Below, piece by piece: positions 25,984 through 34,625 of a stretch of 64,000 nucleotides of DNA. The notes below the pieces were generated by a model that was not told where the DNA came from, made no database searches, and saw only the letters and a list, made by a program, of their open reading frames with translations. This DNA comes from Oligoflexus sp. (GTDB lineage: Bacteria; Bdellovibrionota_B; Oligoflexia; Oligoflexales; Oligoflexaceae): NCBI GenBank assembly GCA_014377445.1, contig JACMPP010000122.1:1-64000 (forward strand), read 5' to 3'. Position 1 is the stretch's first letter. Each line of letters starts with the position of its first letter. The position numbers were made by a program, and so were the translations under genes.

Positions 25984-26841
25984 TCAGTCCAGCATGAGAA
26001 AGAGGCGATCACGGTCGCTTTGAGGAATCATGCTGGTTTGAATGCCGTGTTGGTCCAGCGTCTTGCGAAGTTTGACCGCCTCCGCCGCGAAAAAATATTT
26101 GAGGTTTTTGAGATGGAGCTGAATATCCGCCGCCTGTTGCCGCGCATCGGTCTTCTCGAGGAGCTCGGTGACCAGCCGTTCAAGGCAACGGCCCGAGTGG
26201 CCGCTGAAGAAGCTCCTGAGGTCGGGAAACCAGCCCGGGGCCATTTGCCGGAAGCAGAGGATGCGGGTGTAGGGGACCTCTCCATACTGCTTGCGCTCCG
26301 CCTGCGTCAAATGCCCGATAAATGCCAAAAGAAAAGCCAGGGCATCGTAGGCCTCTCCCACAGTGTCTCGCGAGCGAAAGGCCCCAAAGAGTTCGAAGCC
26401 ATGGGCTTCCATGATCTCCGGCGAAGTGGAATAACAGATTGTCACGAGATGGTTTCGTTCGGTGTCGGCTTTGATTCCCAGATAGGGATAGAGAAAAGAG
26501 TAGGCGCCAGCGACATTGAGAGTGGGCTTATGTTCGAGTATGAGCTTATTTTCCAGTAAGAGCGCATCCTTCTCGCTCGGACAAACCTGATATTCAAGAG
26601 TCGTGGCCTGCTGGACTATCTTTCGCATTTTGCGCGCTGCCTTGCGACGAGGCGCGAGGCGATATTGGGTCAGGCGACGCTTCAGGCTCTTGGCCTTGCC
26701 CACATAAATCGCTTTGCCACCCGCATTACGAAAGATGTACACACCGCTCGCGTCCGGCACATTTGCGATAAAATCCGCTCCGAAGAGTCGATCGAATTGG
26801 GGATTCATTGAACTTGCTTCATCCGATCCATGCCAGGACAT
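25984..26841 (-). CDS. GIY-YIG nuclease-domain protein (UvrC N-terminal-like)
   Basis: 285 residues. Residues about 25-110 carry the GIY-YIG nuclease: G-V-Y-I-F-R near residue 33, A-I-Y-V-G-K-A-K-S-L-K-R-R-L, and a late Glu/Asn in L-L-L-E-N-K-L-I. The first motif is G-V-Y rather than G-I-Y, as in UvrC. The remaining residues, up to 285, lack the UvrC UVR, RNase H and HhH domains, so it is shorter than UvrC (about 600) and closer in size to Cho. The most likely role is DNA incision in repair. The start at 26841 or at the ATG 33 bases later is equally possible. Confidence 0.8.
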   Translation of the reverse strand: MSWHGSDEASSMNPQFDRLFGADFIANVPDASGVYIFRNAGGKAIYVGKAKSLKRRLTQYRLAPRRKAARKMRKIVQQATTLEYQVCPSEKDALLLENKLILEHKPTLNVAGAYSFLYPYLGIKADTERNHLVTICYSTSPEIMEAHGFELFGAFRSRDTVGEAYDALAFLLAFIGHLTQAERKQYGEVPYTRILCFRQMAPGWFPDLRSFFSGHSGRCLERLVTELLEKTDARQQAADIQLHLKNLKYFFAAEAVKLRKTLDQHGIQTSMIPQSDRDRLFLMLD

Positions 26842-27477
26842 TTAGACTTGCTCGCGCATTTACATTTTCAGATGGCAATTCTTCTACTTTGCCAATTCTA
26901 TTGCCCATGACAAGCGCAAAAGTTTTGGCCTTTTGCCTGGGAGGAGATCGCAAACAGTGTGCTCTGTCTCATTTCTAAGAATAAATGCCGACAATTGATT
27001 CCGGATAATTTCGCCAAAAACTAGGCTGGCACACCAGAGATCTTAAATTAAAATCAAATTTCCGAGTAGGACTCAACAAAGCGTTATGGCAAAATGCTAG
27101 GATTATACGGAGACGACATATCCTTTAAGCTCCTGTACTTGTTGCCCTAATTTTTTCATAGAAAAGAGGTAAGCCGCAGATACTGCTTTGTTTTTTGAAG
27201 ATATGTGCTGTTCTACCAGTTCTTTAGGTCACCTCTATTGACCGAGTATGATCTCCCTCGGAGATGCGCCTGTTCCCAGCAAAAAGATCCTCTCTCGCAT
27301 TCGACTCGACTCGAATCCCTACACGTGCATCTCTTCTGTTCAGCGAAAATGAAATTGAGTGATCTCAGAATTTCAGTTTCTTTTACGAGCCGTTCTCATC
27401 CTACTGTTCGACTGAAGCGTAACTTGCCACTGTTTGGCGACTCTTAAGACAAACATACAAGCTGAAAGAGGTTAAGA
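26842..27477. other. Intergenic region of about 640 bp without a supported gene
   Basis: The short open frames here have no credible ribosome binding site or family signature. It contains the promoters of the divergent GIY-YIG (minus) and small hypothetical (plus) genes. I see no tRNA or clear repeat. Confidence 0.5.
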
Positions 27478-27747
27478 ATGAAAATTTCCGAAGCTCTTAC
27501 TTACTTGCAGAAAGTTAAAGAACAAAATGGTGATCTAAGACTCGCGATCACCTTGCCTGGCTGGGCCTTGGGAAAAGGCCATCCAGAAGAACTTATGCAT
27601 GCCTTCGATTACGGTGTTTTCGTGATCGATCAAACTCATCGTGATGCTGATGGCAACGAAGAGAAAGAGCGTTTGTGTTCCGTCGGTTTTATGTCGGAAT
27701 CTCCCCGTCAGGTCTATGTGCCTCGTTTGAAACTCGTTAAGAGCTAA
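27478..27747 (+). CDS. Small hypothetical protein
   Basis: 89 residues with the start after GAAAGAGGTTAAG. It begins with an amphipathic helix (I-S-E-A-L-T-Y-L-Q-K-V) and continues with L-A-I-T-L-P-G-W and D-Y-G-V-F-V-I-D strands, suggesting a small alpha/beta fold. No family recognised. A 9-bp hairpin follows. Confidence 0.6.
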   Translation: MKISEALTYLQKVKEQNGDLRLAITLPGWALGKGHPEELMHAFDYGVFVIDQTHRDADGNEEKERLCSVGFMSESPRQVYVPRLKLVKS

Positions 27748-27773
27748 GTCCCCGATAGACTGGACCCGCAATG

Positions 27774-27801
27774 GCATCTGCTTCCTCAAATGAGCAGATG
27801 C
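27774..27801 (+). terminator. Hairpin, possible terminator
   Basis: A perfect 9-bp stem GCATCTGCT / AGCAGATGC with a 10-base loop. The following sequence is only moderately T-rich. Confidence 0.55.
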
Positions 27802-27908
27802 ACACTCTTTGCTTTCCCTCCTTCCCCTTTGCATTCGCTATATTCCTGGTCTTTCCTACAGCGTCGTAGGTATACTCGGCCTAACAGTGAGCTGTTGAGG
27901 ATAAGACT

Positions 27909-28385
27909 ATGAAATATTCATGCGAAGTTGAGATCGACCTGAGTATCGATCGGGTCATCGAACTTTTTGATAATCCAGAGAATTTGCGGCAGTGGCAACC
28001 AGCTCTCCTGAGCTTTGAGCCCCTGAGCGGCAAACCGGGTTATCCGGGCGCAAAATCGCGCCTTAAGTTCAAGATCGGGAATAATGACATTGAAATGATT
28101 GAGACGGTCACGGTTCGAAATCTTCCTCATGAATACAGCGGCACCTATGATGCAAAAGGTGTCTTTAACATCGTGAAGAATACATTTACCCCACTGTCCC
28201 CATCGAGGACGAGATTTGTCTCCGACCAGGAGTTCCGCTTCTCGGGCTTTATGAAGGCTGTGGGCTTGATGATGCCGGATATGTTCCGCAAAACATCGTT
28301 TCAGTATCTGGAGAATTTTAAGGCGTTCGCGGAGAGGTCTTCGATCGAGAGCGATCGGATAAAGCGGCAGGACCTTCACTCATAA
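27909..28385 (+). CDS. SRPBCC (START-like) ligand-binding protein
   Basis: 158 residues of the polyketide cyclase/START-like fold. It has an N-terminal strand V-E-I-D-L-S-I-D-R-V-I, then W-Q-P-A-L near residue 30, a set of antiparallel strands, F-S-G-F-M-K-A near residue 115, and a C-terminal helix (Y-L-E-N-F-K-A-F-A-E). These proteins bind a hydrophobic ligand in a deep cavity; the ligand here is not known. A terminator follows. Confidence 0.75.
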   Translation: MKYSCEVEIDLSIDRVIELFDNPENLRQWQPALLSFEPLSGKPGYPGAKSRLKFKIGNNDIEMIETVTVRNLPHEYSGTYDAKGVFNIVKNTFTPLSPSRTRFVSDQEFRFSGFMKAVGLMMPDMFRKTSFQYLENFKAFAERSSIESDRIKRQDLHS

Positions 28386-28390
28386 AAATT

Positions 28391-28414
28391 CCCAGCAAAC
28401 ATGCTGGGCTTTTT
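28391..28414 (+). terminator. Rho-independent terminator
   Basis: The stem CCCAGCA / TGCTGGG with a 4-base loop, then CTTTTT. It lies between the SRPBCC gene and the convergent PA14 lipoprotein gene. Confidence 0.8.
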
Positions 28415-28425
28415 ATGCTTAAAAA

Positions 28426-29082
28426 TCAGGGCTTCGGCCGCGCGAAGAGTGCTTCTGGAATATATTCCCGAGCGCTTGCACCGGGCTTCAACCAAAAGAG
28501 TTGGAGAGCGACGCGGAAGCGTGGGCCCTCAAAATACTTCACATTAAAATCGTGCCAGCCTTTGGTCAGAGTCGTCTTCCCTTCCATTTCCTGGTGGGGA
28601 TGCAGTCCATCATTATCGATGACAAGCTTTTTATCGATACTGAGTATGCTGCCATCATCGGAATTCATGGCAAAGGTATATTCACCATCCGCCGGAACGT
28701 TGACTCTGAAATTAATATTAAGGCCAAACCATTCGATGAGATCCGGGATCAAGGGAAAGCCTTCCTTGAAATCACGATCGGTGACATCGAGTTGTTTCAG
28801 GCAGACGTCTTTCAGCTTCGTCAGCTTGGAGAAATCGGGAAGGGATGCTGTATTTTCCGGCAAAAGATAGAGGCCGGCCACCAGCATGCGGTCCGGGGCA
28901 TCGGGACATTCGGTGAAAATCGGAGACTCAGGGGGCTTGGGCGGTTCGGGTGGCTTCGGTGGTTCGGGCGGCTTCGGCACGATTTCCCCGCTCCCTTTCT
29001 TGGCAGATCCACCTTTAAAAGCAGCGGTTTTACAAGCAGACAGGCTTAGTATACCGATCAGCATGAAGCTAAGAACGCGCAT
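28426..29082 (-). CDS. PA14-type lipoprotein (short paralogue)
   Basis: 218 residues. The lipobox L-S-A-C at about residue 17 is followed by a Pro-rich repetitive spacer (P-P-E-P-P-K repeats, residues about 37-55). The C-terminal domain (residues about 60-218) is PA14-like: V-N-V-P-A-D-G-E-Y-T-F, D-D-G-S-I-L-S-I-D, and L-Q-L-F-W near the end. PA14 domains bind carbohydrates or act as adhesion modules. A longer paralogue is at 55015-56067. It is probably a surface-exposed lipoprotein on a Pro-rich stalk. Confidence 0.8.
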   Translation of the reverse strand: MRVLSFMLIGILSLSACKTAAFKGGSAKKGSGEIVPKPPEPPKPPEPPKPPESPIFTECPDAPDRMLVAGLYLLPENTASLPDFSKLTKLKDVCLKQLDVTDRDFKEGFPLIPDLIEWFGLNINFRVNVPADGEYTFAMNSDDGSILSIDKKLVIDNDGLHPHQEMEGKTTLTKGWHDFNVKYFEGPRFRVALQLFWLKPGASAREYIPEALFARPKP

Positions 29083-29284
29083 ATGAAAACTCCCGATCTG
29101 AATCTCTAACCATTGTGCACGGTTTGAAGAATACGATCAAGCTTCACGCTTCGTGAATTCGTTCCGGGGCTTAGACCTTGATGCGCGATGAGATTGAATG
29201 GGAGCTGAGGCGATACCAGACGGCTAAGCCATTAAGGCTGGAGAAGGACGCTCCTGCTATGGGATGTAGGCAGGAGCTCGTCAC

Positions 29285-29488
29285 TTACTTGCGCGAAGGA
29301 ACTGACGTAGGGAACTTATAGTTAGTGTAGTCTTGTTTCACGAGTGCATTGTAGTGATCAAGAAAGAGTACGTCCTTTTGCTCATCGCTGAGGTCAGGGT
29401 TGTTTTCGACTTCAGTGAAAACTTTGGCATCTTTAGTTACGTGATTTCTTTGAAATCTATTGAGATTGTCCCAAGTAAGTTTCGACAT
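29285..29488 (-). CDS. Small hypothetical protein (67 aa)
   Basis: A short, charged, helix-prone product (T-W-D-N-L-N-R-F, D-L-S-D-E-Q-K-D-V-L-F-L). The ATG follows TTAAGGATCACC. No family recognised. It is plausibly a real single-gene unit. Confidence 0.5.
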   Translation of the reverse strand: MSKLTWDNLNRFQRNHVTKDAKVFTEVENNPDLSDEQKDVLFLDHYNALVKQDYTNYKFPTSVPSRK

Positions 29489-29565
29489 TGGTGATCCTTA
29501 ATCTTCGAATTACAGAAGGCCCCAGTGTACGCGAGAATTCGCGCAGGTCTAGCCCTTATTTCAAG

Positions 29566-29913
29566 CTAAATCGACTTAAATAGGTCTCGAATTGGCTCAG
29601 CGTTGCTTAACCTTTCACGCAAATGAGCTGACGGAGCTCCCGTTCGATTTGGACCAGATCGCGCTGCTAATCCATAACGGCGTTGATATCCATATTGAAG
29701 AGATAGTTTTGGAACGATTGCACCCTTGGTGGCGACGACGGAAGTAACCGTTGAGTCATAACCCAGATGGACATCAGGCATCGCCGCAACGTGTTTAAGT
29801 AAGAATTTTAATGACGCGGTTTTCTGGAGCTGCCTAAGAACACTGTCCTCTATTTCATCCGTCCAAATTTTTATCGGAACGTTCCGACTTTCTTCAATCC
29901 GTTTGATTGTCAT
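29566..29913 (-). pseudogene. rtcB: rtcB 5' remnant (RNA ligase), frame disrupted
   Basis: The first about 73 residues are unmistakable RtcB N-terminus: V-P-I-K-I-W-T-D-E-I-E-D, then F-L-L-K-H-V-A-A-M-P-D-V-H-L-G and V-A-T-K-G-A-I-V-P. After that the intact protein should continue into the V-D-I-G-C-G-M active-site segment. Instead the frame turns into unrelated residues, and the alternative frames are interrupted by stops. RtcB is about 400 residues, so at least 80 percent is gone. The original ATG at 29913 still has a very good ribosome binding site (GGAGGATCGG). Confidence 0.75.
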
Positions 29914-29943
29914 CCGATCCTCCATTCGGCGAAAATTTGGCAA

Positions 29944-30321
29944 GGTAAGATGCCTTTAAAATAGGTCATCCCATTCTTCTATCCTACCCGGAATACTGTG
30001 ATTGTGTTGTCGCTGTTCGAAAATTCAAACAGCAATTAATTCTGAGTAATACACGCGAAAAAAAGAACTTCAATAAATTTACTGACACCATAAAAAATCC
30101 TAGAAACACCATAGTTTTGATTGAAGGTCTGAGGTGAATTTGATAGTTTTGGGGAGTTGAGATTTGGCCCCGTCTTGCTTCTAAAGATTGTTTATTACCT
30201 AGCTAAAACCTAGCGATTTTTTGAGCTCTTCCCTACGTTTACTTCACTTATTTGTTTCGCGTTTTTCATCACTGCCAAAGGCTTTTGATGGCCTTTGAAT
30301 TATTGTCTAAAGGATCTCGAT
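29944..30321. other. AT-rich intergenic region without a gene
   Basis: No credible coding frame. It separates the rtcB remnant and the next plus-strand gene, and is notably AT-rich, with T- and A-runs. Confidence 0.5.
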
Positions 30322-30975
30322 ATGACAACACTCGCGTTGAAAACGGTTGTTGGGAATAAGATTATTGCGTCTGTCGATAGTGTCCTTGCCGACCATTCGC
30401 TCAAGTCTGGGCGTTTTTGGTACAAGGGTCAACAAAACTGCGACCTGGTCTATTTTCGTAAGGAAAAAGAGACAATCGTCCACGCTTCGGGTGGCGTACG
30501 TTTTCGAATTTCGATCACCCAAAATGAACAGGAATCAAGCGGCACACTCAGCCTCCTGGGTTGGCTGCGCGAGACACCAAATGCGATTCGCATCGTGACG
30601 ACTCTGCTTGCAGATCATAGTCGTGACATCGCGCGACGACGTGAGCTAAAGCTGTCTTTTATGCAGGAAGCCAGTCTGGGAGGAAAAGAAATCCCTGAAT
30701 TGACGGAGGCGATCGGTACTCATTTCTCAATTAAAGCCGATGAGAAAAAGTTGGAGGAAAAGGATAGAATTTCATTTTCCGAATCGGAACGGAACTTTGA
30801 GATGGCCATCAAGAGTCGTTGGTATCATCAAAGTTTTGTGAATTTTTGTCGCTCACGGGATATCAAGTGCCACTACCGTTCCGTCTTTGCGAATGTCCTC
30901 AAAGACGTGAACCCGAACGATGTTCAGGAGACAGCGATAGCCGAACAATCCTTTCTGATCAATTCCCTGCAATGA
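30322..30975 (+). CDS. Hypothetical protein
   Basis: 217 residues, start at 30322 after AAAGGATCTCGAT. The N-terminal half looks like a small beta domain (K-S-G-R-F-W-Y-K-G-Q near residue 38, V-H-A-S-G-G-V-R-F-R-I). The central part is a basic, helical segment, and the last 60 residues contain several Cys and His (F-C-R-S-R-D-I-K-C-H-Y) that could bind a metal, though the spacing C-x6-C-x-H is not a standard finger. No family recognised. It ends at a strong terminator. Confidence 0.65.
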   Translation: MTTLALKTVVGNKIIASVDSVLADHSLKSGRFWYKGQQNCDLVYFRKEKETIVHASGGVRFRISITQNEQESSGTLSLLGWLRETPNAIRIVTTLLADHSRDIARRRELKLSFMQEASLGGKEIPELTEAIGTHFSIKADEKKLEEKDRISFSESERNFEMAIKSRWYHQSFVNFCRSRDIKCHYRSVFANVLKDVNPNDVQETAIAEQSFLINSLQ

Positions 30976-30995
30976 GGCCAGTATTTGTTAAAAAG

Positions 30996-31023
30996 CCGAA
31001 GTCATAGCTGACTTCGGTTTTTT
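30996..31023 (+). terminator. Rho-independent terminator
   Basis: A 9-bp stem CCGAAGTCA / TGACTTCGG with a 4-base loop and six T. Confidence 0.9.
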
Positions 31024-31085
31024 ATTTTTCACTTCGACTTTAACTTTGGCAGACAAAAGATAATTAGCCAGTTTTCTGTCCTCTT

Positions 31086-31370
31086 TTAATGGTGTACGTG
31101 ATTGTCTGAACTGGCGACATTAGAACGTCCTGAGGCTTTGGATTGCTTATTATCTCTTTCGCGACCGCGATGAGAGCCTTGACCGGACGGACCAATGTTA
31201 CCTTTTTTGTGATCGTGGCCTTCATCTACGTCGATCTCGGCCTGTTGATCACGGGCTGCATCAGCATGAAGCGCCTGTGCATGTTTGCTCGGTTCGCCAC
31301 CTGAGTTTTCATGGCCGTGACTGCCTTGATGGTGTCTTGGATCTTTATCTTTATCTTTTTGCTTAGTCAT
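31086..31370 (-). CDS. Small His/Asp/Lys-rich hydrophilic protein
   Basis: 94 residues, ATG at 31370 after TTAGGAGCTCAGT. Composition is dominated by His (about 14), Asp, Lys, Gly, Ser and Gln, with essentially no hydrophobic residues, and it ends in H-V-H-H. It is probably disordered and could bind divalent metal or nucleic acid. No family recognised. It may share a transcript with the SDR gene, whose stop lies 66 bp upstream of this start on the same strand. Confidence 0.6.
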   Translation of the reverse strand: MTKQKDKDKDPRHHQGSHGHENSGGEPSKHAQALHADAARDQQAEIDVDEGHDHKKGNIGPSGQGSHRGRERDNKQSKASGRSNVASSDNHVHH

Positions 31371-31436
31371 ACTGAGCTCCTAAAACGTAGATTGTTCCCT
31401 TGCAGATATGCAATATACAGACCATTCTCCTGCGGA

Positions 31437-32516
31437 TTAACGCTGAGCTGCAAAAGTTCCTTGCATACGCATAGCCGTGAGAGCGCGGTCATAGCCATCA
31501 AATTCCACATCGTCGTTCTGTGCCAATTCCAGAGTCGATGCCTTTTTCCTCTTTTGCGCCAGGAAGATTCCTAGACCGAGAGCCAGACTAGCTGCTCCAA
31601 TGAGAAGCGGCTTGGAAATATCAGGACTTGCGCCACGTCCACCCGATACGCGACCATGTTCTGGATGCGATTCAAAAATTGAACCTTCGGTGCGAGGTGC
31701 GGGAACAGCCACACCAAAATATTCCCGGAACAAAAATCCAGTAAGATTGCGAACTGTCTTAGGGAACGCGGCATAAACCGCACGCCCGGCATAGATGGGC
31801 CAACCGATTGTCGTCTGATCGCGAGGATGCTGGGCGACGCTGACTGCCGTTCTTGCAATAAGTTCGGGTGATACGACTGGCGGCACCGCCTTTAAACTCA
31901 CTCCCACATAGTTGCCGGCGTGATGAAAACCGGGAGTGTCGACACAAACCGGATAGATGTCACAGACATGAATATCCGGCTCATTCGCAAGTTCGCCGCG
32001 AAGAGCTTCCATAAACCCAAGCAGTCCAAATTTGCTCGCACTGTAGCCCGAAGCATAAGGGAGCGGCAGCCAGGCTCCCAGAGAGTTCATGTTGATGATC
32101 GTGCCGCTCTTCTGCTCTTTCATATAATGAAGCGCTGCGTGACAACCGTTCATGTAGCCGATGAGGTTGGTTTTGACGACTTGCACATGGGCCTCGAGTG
32201 GTGTCTCGGTAAATTCTCCCACAGTTCCAATACCCGCGTCATTGACCCAGACATCGATGCGACCATCAAAGGTTTTTACGGCTTGCGCGGCAAGGCCCTC
32301 AACCGATTCACTGTCTGTCGTATCGGTTGGAACGCCAATGGCATGCGCACCGAGCCTCATGCACTCCTGGGTCATCTCGAGCAGGTTCGTTTCATTTCTC
32401 GCAGCCAACACGAGGTTTGCACCTTGTTTGGCAAACTCCAAAGCTATCGCGCGACCGATCCCACTGGTCGCTCCCGTGACGACGACGGTCGCATGTCGAA
32501 GGTTTCTCTTTTTCAT
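31437..32516 (-). CDS. SDR-family oxidoreductase with C-terminal membrane segment
   Basis: 359 residues. It has a Rossmann NAD(P) motif T-G-A-T-S-G-I-G-R-A near residue 13, V-N-D-A-G-I-G, catalytic Ser in N-M-N-S-L-G, and Y-S-A-S-K (YxxxK). The last 100 residues extend beyond the usual SDR core of 250 and include a glycine-rich hydrophobic segment (L-L-I-G-A-A-S-L-A-L-G-L-G-I-F) followed by basic residues, so the protein is probably anchored in the inner membrane. The start at 32516 has a good RBS, GAGGAGTGCGAGG. Substrate not predictable from sequence. Confidence 0.88.
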   Translation of the reverse strand: MKKRNLRHATVVVTGATSGIGRAIALEFAKQGANLVLAARNETNLLEMTQECMRLGAHAIGVPTDTTDSESVEGLAAQAVKTFDGRIDVWVNDAGIGTVGEFTETPLEAHVQVVKTNLIGYMNGCHAALHYMKEQKSGTIINMNSLGAWLPLPYASGYSASKFGLLGFMEALRGELANEPDIHVCDIYPVCVDTPGFHHAGNYVGVSLKAVPPVVSPELIARTAVSVAQHPRDQTTIGWPIYAGRAVYAAFPKTVRNLTGFLFREYFGVAVPAPRTEGSIFESHPEHGRVSGGRGASPDISKPLLIGAASLALGLGIFLAQKRKKASTLELAQNDDVEFDGYDRALTAMRMQGTFAAQR

Positions 32517-32874
32517 CCTCGCACTCCTCTTTCTTAAGGCCAGCGTTTCACCTCTTGATATAGCCACGAATGGGAGAGGGAGAGCAAAGTCATAAACTCC
32601 CGCTTTAGGCTCTAATGCCTGGGATCTCTGGGCTTTACTAAAAGGGTTGAAATCATTGTTTGACAAGGGTTTTGAGGGTGGCGAAAGCGCCGACGAGTCT
32701 ATTAGCGATTTCCTTGTCATATTTTATCTGTCTGGACCTTCGCAGTCTTGCCCCCCTCTCACTAAGCTCTTTGGATGAGCCTCTCTCGCGTCTTCATGTT
32801 GAGACATTGAATAGCATGCGAGAGTTTGCCAAAGTACTAGCTACAACATGCAAGCTGCCGGATGGAGACGCTCA
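32517..32874. other. Divergent promoter region
   Basis: Between the SDR (minus) and MFS (plus) genes. A TTGACA at about 32661 resembles a -35 box but lacks a matching -10. No gene supported. Confidence 0.4.
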
Positions 32875-34413
32875 ATGTTTTTGCCTCAGGACCACATAGG
32901 CGATAAGGATCTTGAGAAAGGCCTGAAGTACCTGATGCATGATGGTGCGATGTCGACGATCATGGGATCTCTGACGGGCGGCGCTTTTCTGGTGACCTTT
33001 GCCCTCCTCCTCGGAGCCAGCAACCTTTCGATTGGTGTCATTGCCGCCGCTTCACCTCTCTCTCAAATCATGCAGATACCTTCCATTCTGCTGATCGAAA
33101 AAATTCGTTCGCGCAAGCGAATCGTGGTCTTTGCAGCGACCATGGGCCGTATATTTCTTCTCAGTTGTGCTTTCCTCCCCTGGCTGCCTTATCCGGATCT
33201 ACGGCTGCCGCTCTTCGTCGCTGCACTTTTTCTCTATAGCGCTATGGGGGCCGTCTCGGGTTGCGCTTGGAACACGTGGATGCACGATCTGATTCCGGAG
33301 GCGATCATGGGCCGCTTCTTTGGTAAACGATTGGCAGTATCCACAGCATTTGCGGCTATTCTTTCGCTTGCGGCCGGCGTTTGGGTCGATCGAAGTTTTG
33401 GCCCGGATGGTGGAACGAAGACCTACTCCCTGCTCTTTTTCCTCGGTTCGATGGCGGGATTCTATGGGGTCTTCGCGCTTTCCCAGGTTCCTGAACCCAA
33501 GATGTCAACGCATCAGGTCGAGAGTCTTATTCCAATGATGAAGAAACCTTTTCGCGATAAGAACTATCGTCGCCTGATCGCCTTCCTTGCAACCTGGAAC
33601 TTTGCTGTCAACCTCGCCGCGCCCTTCTACACGGTGTATATGATCCAAATCCTCGGCATGTCGCTCGGTTGGATAATCGGACTGTCGGTTCTCAGTCAGG
33701 CGATCAACGTGATCTTCTTTCGTATCTGGGGCAAGCTCGCCGATCGCTTCAGCAACAAATCCTGTCTCACCGTGGCTGGACCGCTCTTCATCATTGGGAT
33801 TGGAATTTGGCCCTTTCTTACAATGCCGAACCCTCATGTCCTGACGATACCCTTGCTCATTCTTATCCATGCGCTCTCCGGAATTTCAACGGCCGGCGTC
33901 ACCTTATGTTCAAGCAACATCGCTCTTAAGGCCGCTCCGAAGGGGCAGGCGACCGTCTTTCTTGCAACCAATGCGCTGGTCAACGGGATCGCGGCCTGCA
34001 TCGCCCCTATCCTTGCCGGTTTCCTGAGCGACTATCTGCAAAACGAGCAGCTAAAGTTGGATTTGGTTTGGCATTCGATCGCGAATCAGTCGGATCGATT
34101 CAATATTTCCGCACTGGATTTTCAGGGGACCGATTTTCTTTTCGTCTTTGCCTTCGTCGTTGGACTCTACGCTGTCCACCGCCTCCTCGCTGTTACCGAA
34201 CAAGGCGATGTGCATGAACGCATCGTGATCACCGAACTCTATCAGGAGACTCGCCACGCCTTGCGCTCGGTTGCAAACGTAGCGGGTATTCGCCACATGA
34301 CTTACTTTCCCTACGCGATTATCGTGGGGGCCTTAGACCAAAGTAGAAAGAGTTTGGGTCACATTCGTCGACGAGTTAGACGACATCCCCGGCCCGTACC
34401 TCGGGGCGGCTGA
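32875..34413 (+). CDS. MFS-type transporter
   Basis: 512 residues with about 12 predicted hydrophobic helices spread across residues 30-440. The start at 32875 follows GGATGGAGACGCTCA. Between helices 6 and 7 is a Pro-Arg-rich cytoplasmic loop (K-K-P-F-R-D-K-N-Y-R). The C-terminal 60 residues are basic and probably cytoplasmic. A classical drug-transporter motif is not obvious, so the substrate is not predictable. The gene appears to be transcribed alone; it has a large 5' non-coding region. Confidence 0.8.
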   Translation: MFLPQDHIGDKDLEKGLKYLMHDGAMSTIMGSLTGGAFLVTFALLLGASNLSIGVIAAASPLSQIMQIPSILLIEKIRSRKRIVVFAATMGRIFLLSCAFLPWLPYPDLRLPLFVAALFLYSAMGAVSGCAWNTWMHDLIPEAIMGRFFGKRLAVSTAFAAILSLAAGVWVDRSFGPDGGTKTYSLLFFLGSMAGFYGVFALSQVPEPKMSTHQVESLIPMMKKPFRDKNYRRLIAFLATWNFAVNLAAPFYTVYMIQILGMSLGWIIGLSVLSQAINVIFFRIWGKLADRFSNKSCLTVAGPLFIIGIGIWPFLTMPNPHVLTIPLLILIHALSGISTAGVTLCSSNIALKAAPKGQATVFLATNALVNGIAACIAPILAGFLSDYLQNEQLKLDLVWHSIANQSDRFNISALDFQGTDFLFVFAFVVGLYAVHRLLAVTEQGDVHERIVITELYQETRHALRSVANVAGIRHMTYFPYAIIVGALDQSRKSLGHIRRRVRRHPRPVPRGG

Positions 34414-34505
34414 ACCCAGGCTTGACACAACTCAGAATTCGGCCCAAAAAAGCTGCATCATTCCCCAGCATGAGCTCAGACGATAAAGTGAATTCCCCCC
34501 CTTGA

Positions 34506-34557
34506 TTTCAATGAATTAAAGCTTTCATTGAAAACGACCTAAAGCTTTAGGCTTTTT
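34506..34557 (+). terminator. Two hairpins after the MFS gene
   Basis: A perfect 10-bp stem TTTCAATGAA / TTCATTGAAA (34506-34515, 34524-34533), followed by a palindrome CCTAAAGCTTTAGG (34538-34551) and five T. It could be a tandem terminator for the MFS gene or part of the leader of the next gene. Confidence 0.6.
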
Positions 34558-34625
34558 AGACCGAGCTAAAGAGTGAGGATTCTTCCTCTCTTGCGGAAAA
34601 CCATTCGTCTTATCTAGGTGAACAG

